64,000 bases of DNA, taken from assembly GCA_003240775.1 (NCBI GenBank), contig QFNI01000012.1, positions 56,171 through 120,170 of the forward strand, given 5' to 3'. The DNA is from Mesorhizobium amorphae. Its GTDB lineage: Bacteria; Pseudomonadota; Alphaproteobacteria; Rhizobiales; Rhizobiaceae. How positions within the stretch are numbered: position 1 is the stretch's first letter; every line of letters begins with the position of its first letter. Of this stretch, positions 63,577 through 64,000 are shown piece by piece. The translations under genes and the position numbers were made by a program. Under the pieces are notes generated by a model. That model was not told the origin of the DNA. It saw nothing but the letters and a program-made list of their open reading frames with translations, and made no database searches.

Positions 63577-64000
63577 CTACCGGGGCCCAAACGGTCTGTC
63601 GGGTATCGGCAAGGCGGATGGCGCAGGCGCATTGTGGACTACGGATCCTCCAAAATGCGACCAAGATGACCCAAGCGTCCAAGTGGCAACAGGGCCGAAC
63701 AGTGCCGCCAGCGCCTGCGCACCGCCGATCAAGACGACGGCCGCCGTCAGCATCACGATACGCCGCTGGGTGTTGGAATTCTCGCGGTGTCGGCGTTCGT
63801 CCAGTTCGAACTGAGCGATGGTAGCCACCGCCTTGCCACTCACCCCGTATCCGAACTGGCCAGATGCGGGTTTCTCCAATTCGCCTGAACCGACGAGGGA
63901 ATCTATGACGAGTCCGTAGTAGTTGAGCAGTGCGGTGACGTCTTTCCGGCGAGCCCACCTGACACCATAAGCATGGGTGAGGAAGTCGCCAGAATGCAGG
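63577..64000 (-). CDS. C-terminal part of a membrane protein of unknown function
   Basis: A frame open from the right edge to the stop at 63577, about 140 residues. It contains THAYGVRWARRKDVTALLNY and KAVATIAQFELDERRHREN, a membrane helix (IVMLTAAVVLIGGAQALAALFG) and a short periplasmic or cytoplasmic tail. The start is outside the window. No family recognised; one helix after a soluble helical part suggests an anchored protein. Confidence 0.65.
   Translation of the reverse strand, partial: LHSGDFLTHAYGVRWARRKDVTALLNYYGLVIDSLVGSGELEKPASGQFGYGVSGKAVATIAQFELDERRHRENSNTQRRIVMLTAAVVLIGGAQALAALFGPVATWTLGSSWSHFGGSVVHNAPAPSALPIPDRPFGPR

Overview
The window is high-GC chromosomal DNA of an alphaproteobacterium, most likely Hyphomicrobiales (Rhizobiales). 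The main pointers are the hybrid kinase CckA, the NDUFA12-type complex I accessory subunit, DUF3126, DUF2155 and BTLCP transglutaminase-like proteins, a two-domain cold-shock protein, a DksA that keeps only one zinc-site cysteine, and an EcfG-type general-stress promoter. I cannot fix the genus.

Bases 1-43,900 are ordinary core genome. In order they hold: a TIGR01620/YcjX/SixA operon; dksA; a FliO-like membrane protein; cckA; gloA; cold-shock, DUF192 and alpha/beta-hydrolase genes; cysE and DUF3126; a gamma-carbonic-anhydrase-like protein; transglutaminase-like, PilZ and PAS proteins; a probable stress-induced small RNA; a rhomboid protease; a CBS protein; gatB; NDUFA12; DUF2155; aat-accC-accB-aroQ; DsbA-like and M48 proteins; an aminotransferase; rne; an amidase and PBP1A; prfB with its +1 frameshift; an M23 peptidase; a 24-residue membrane peptide; bcp; a very long AsmA/YhdP-like protein; a CFA-type methyltransferase; and MscS, Dabb and SH3 proteins. 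Several operon pairs overlap by ATGA, and hairpin terminators separate many of the convergent units.

At 43,903 the core ends in the 3' half of a tRNA-Asn(GUU) gene. The match stops at the anticodon loop, so this is an attachment-site remnant. Beyond it lies an integrated element read almost entirely on the + strand: tyrosine integrase, a hypothetical gene, an AlpA-type regulator, a RepA-like protein with a ruined Walker A, a Toprim primase-like gene with a one-base frameshift, an intact RepA-type ATPase, a block of seven TTCCARCC iterons plus an inverted repeat (likely origin), a possible small-terminase-like protein, two unknown small genes, and three giant proteins (about 1320, 874 and 1058 residues) that resemble DNA-ejection (internal virion) proteins. 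A 52-residue gene is nested out of frame in the second giant gene. I see no large terminase, portal, capsid or tail-tube gene. The layout int-alpA-rep-ori-terS recalls PICI-like phage satellites, but with an ejection module in the place of other packaging cargo. A deleted prophage is the main alternative.

From 61,400 the strand flips: a VOC protein and a YghU-type glutathione transferase, a decayed transposase tail, and the 3' part of a membrane protein that leaves the window. The intact tRNA-Asn expected at the far end of the element is not in the window, so its right boundary is unresolved.
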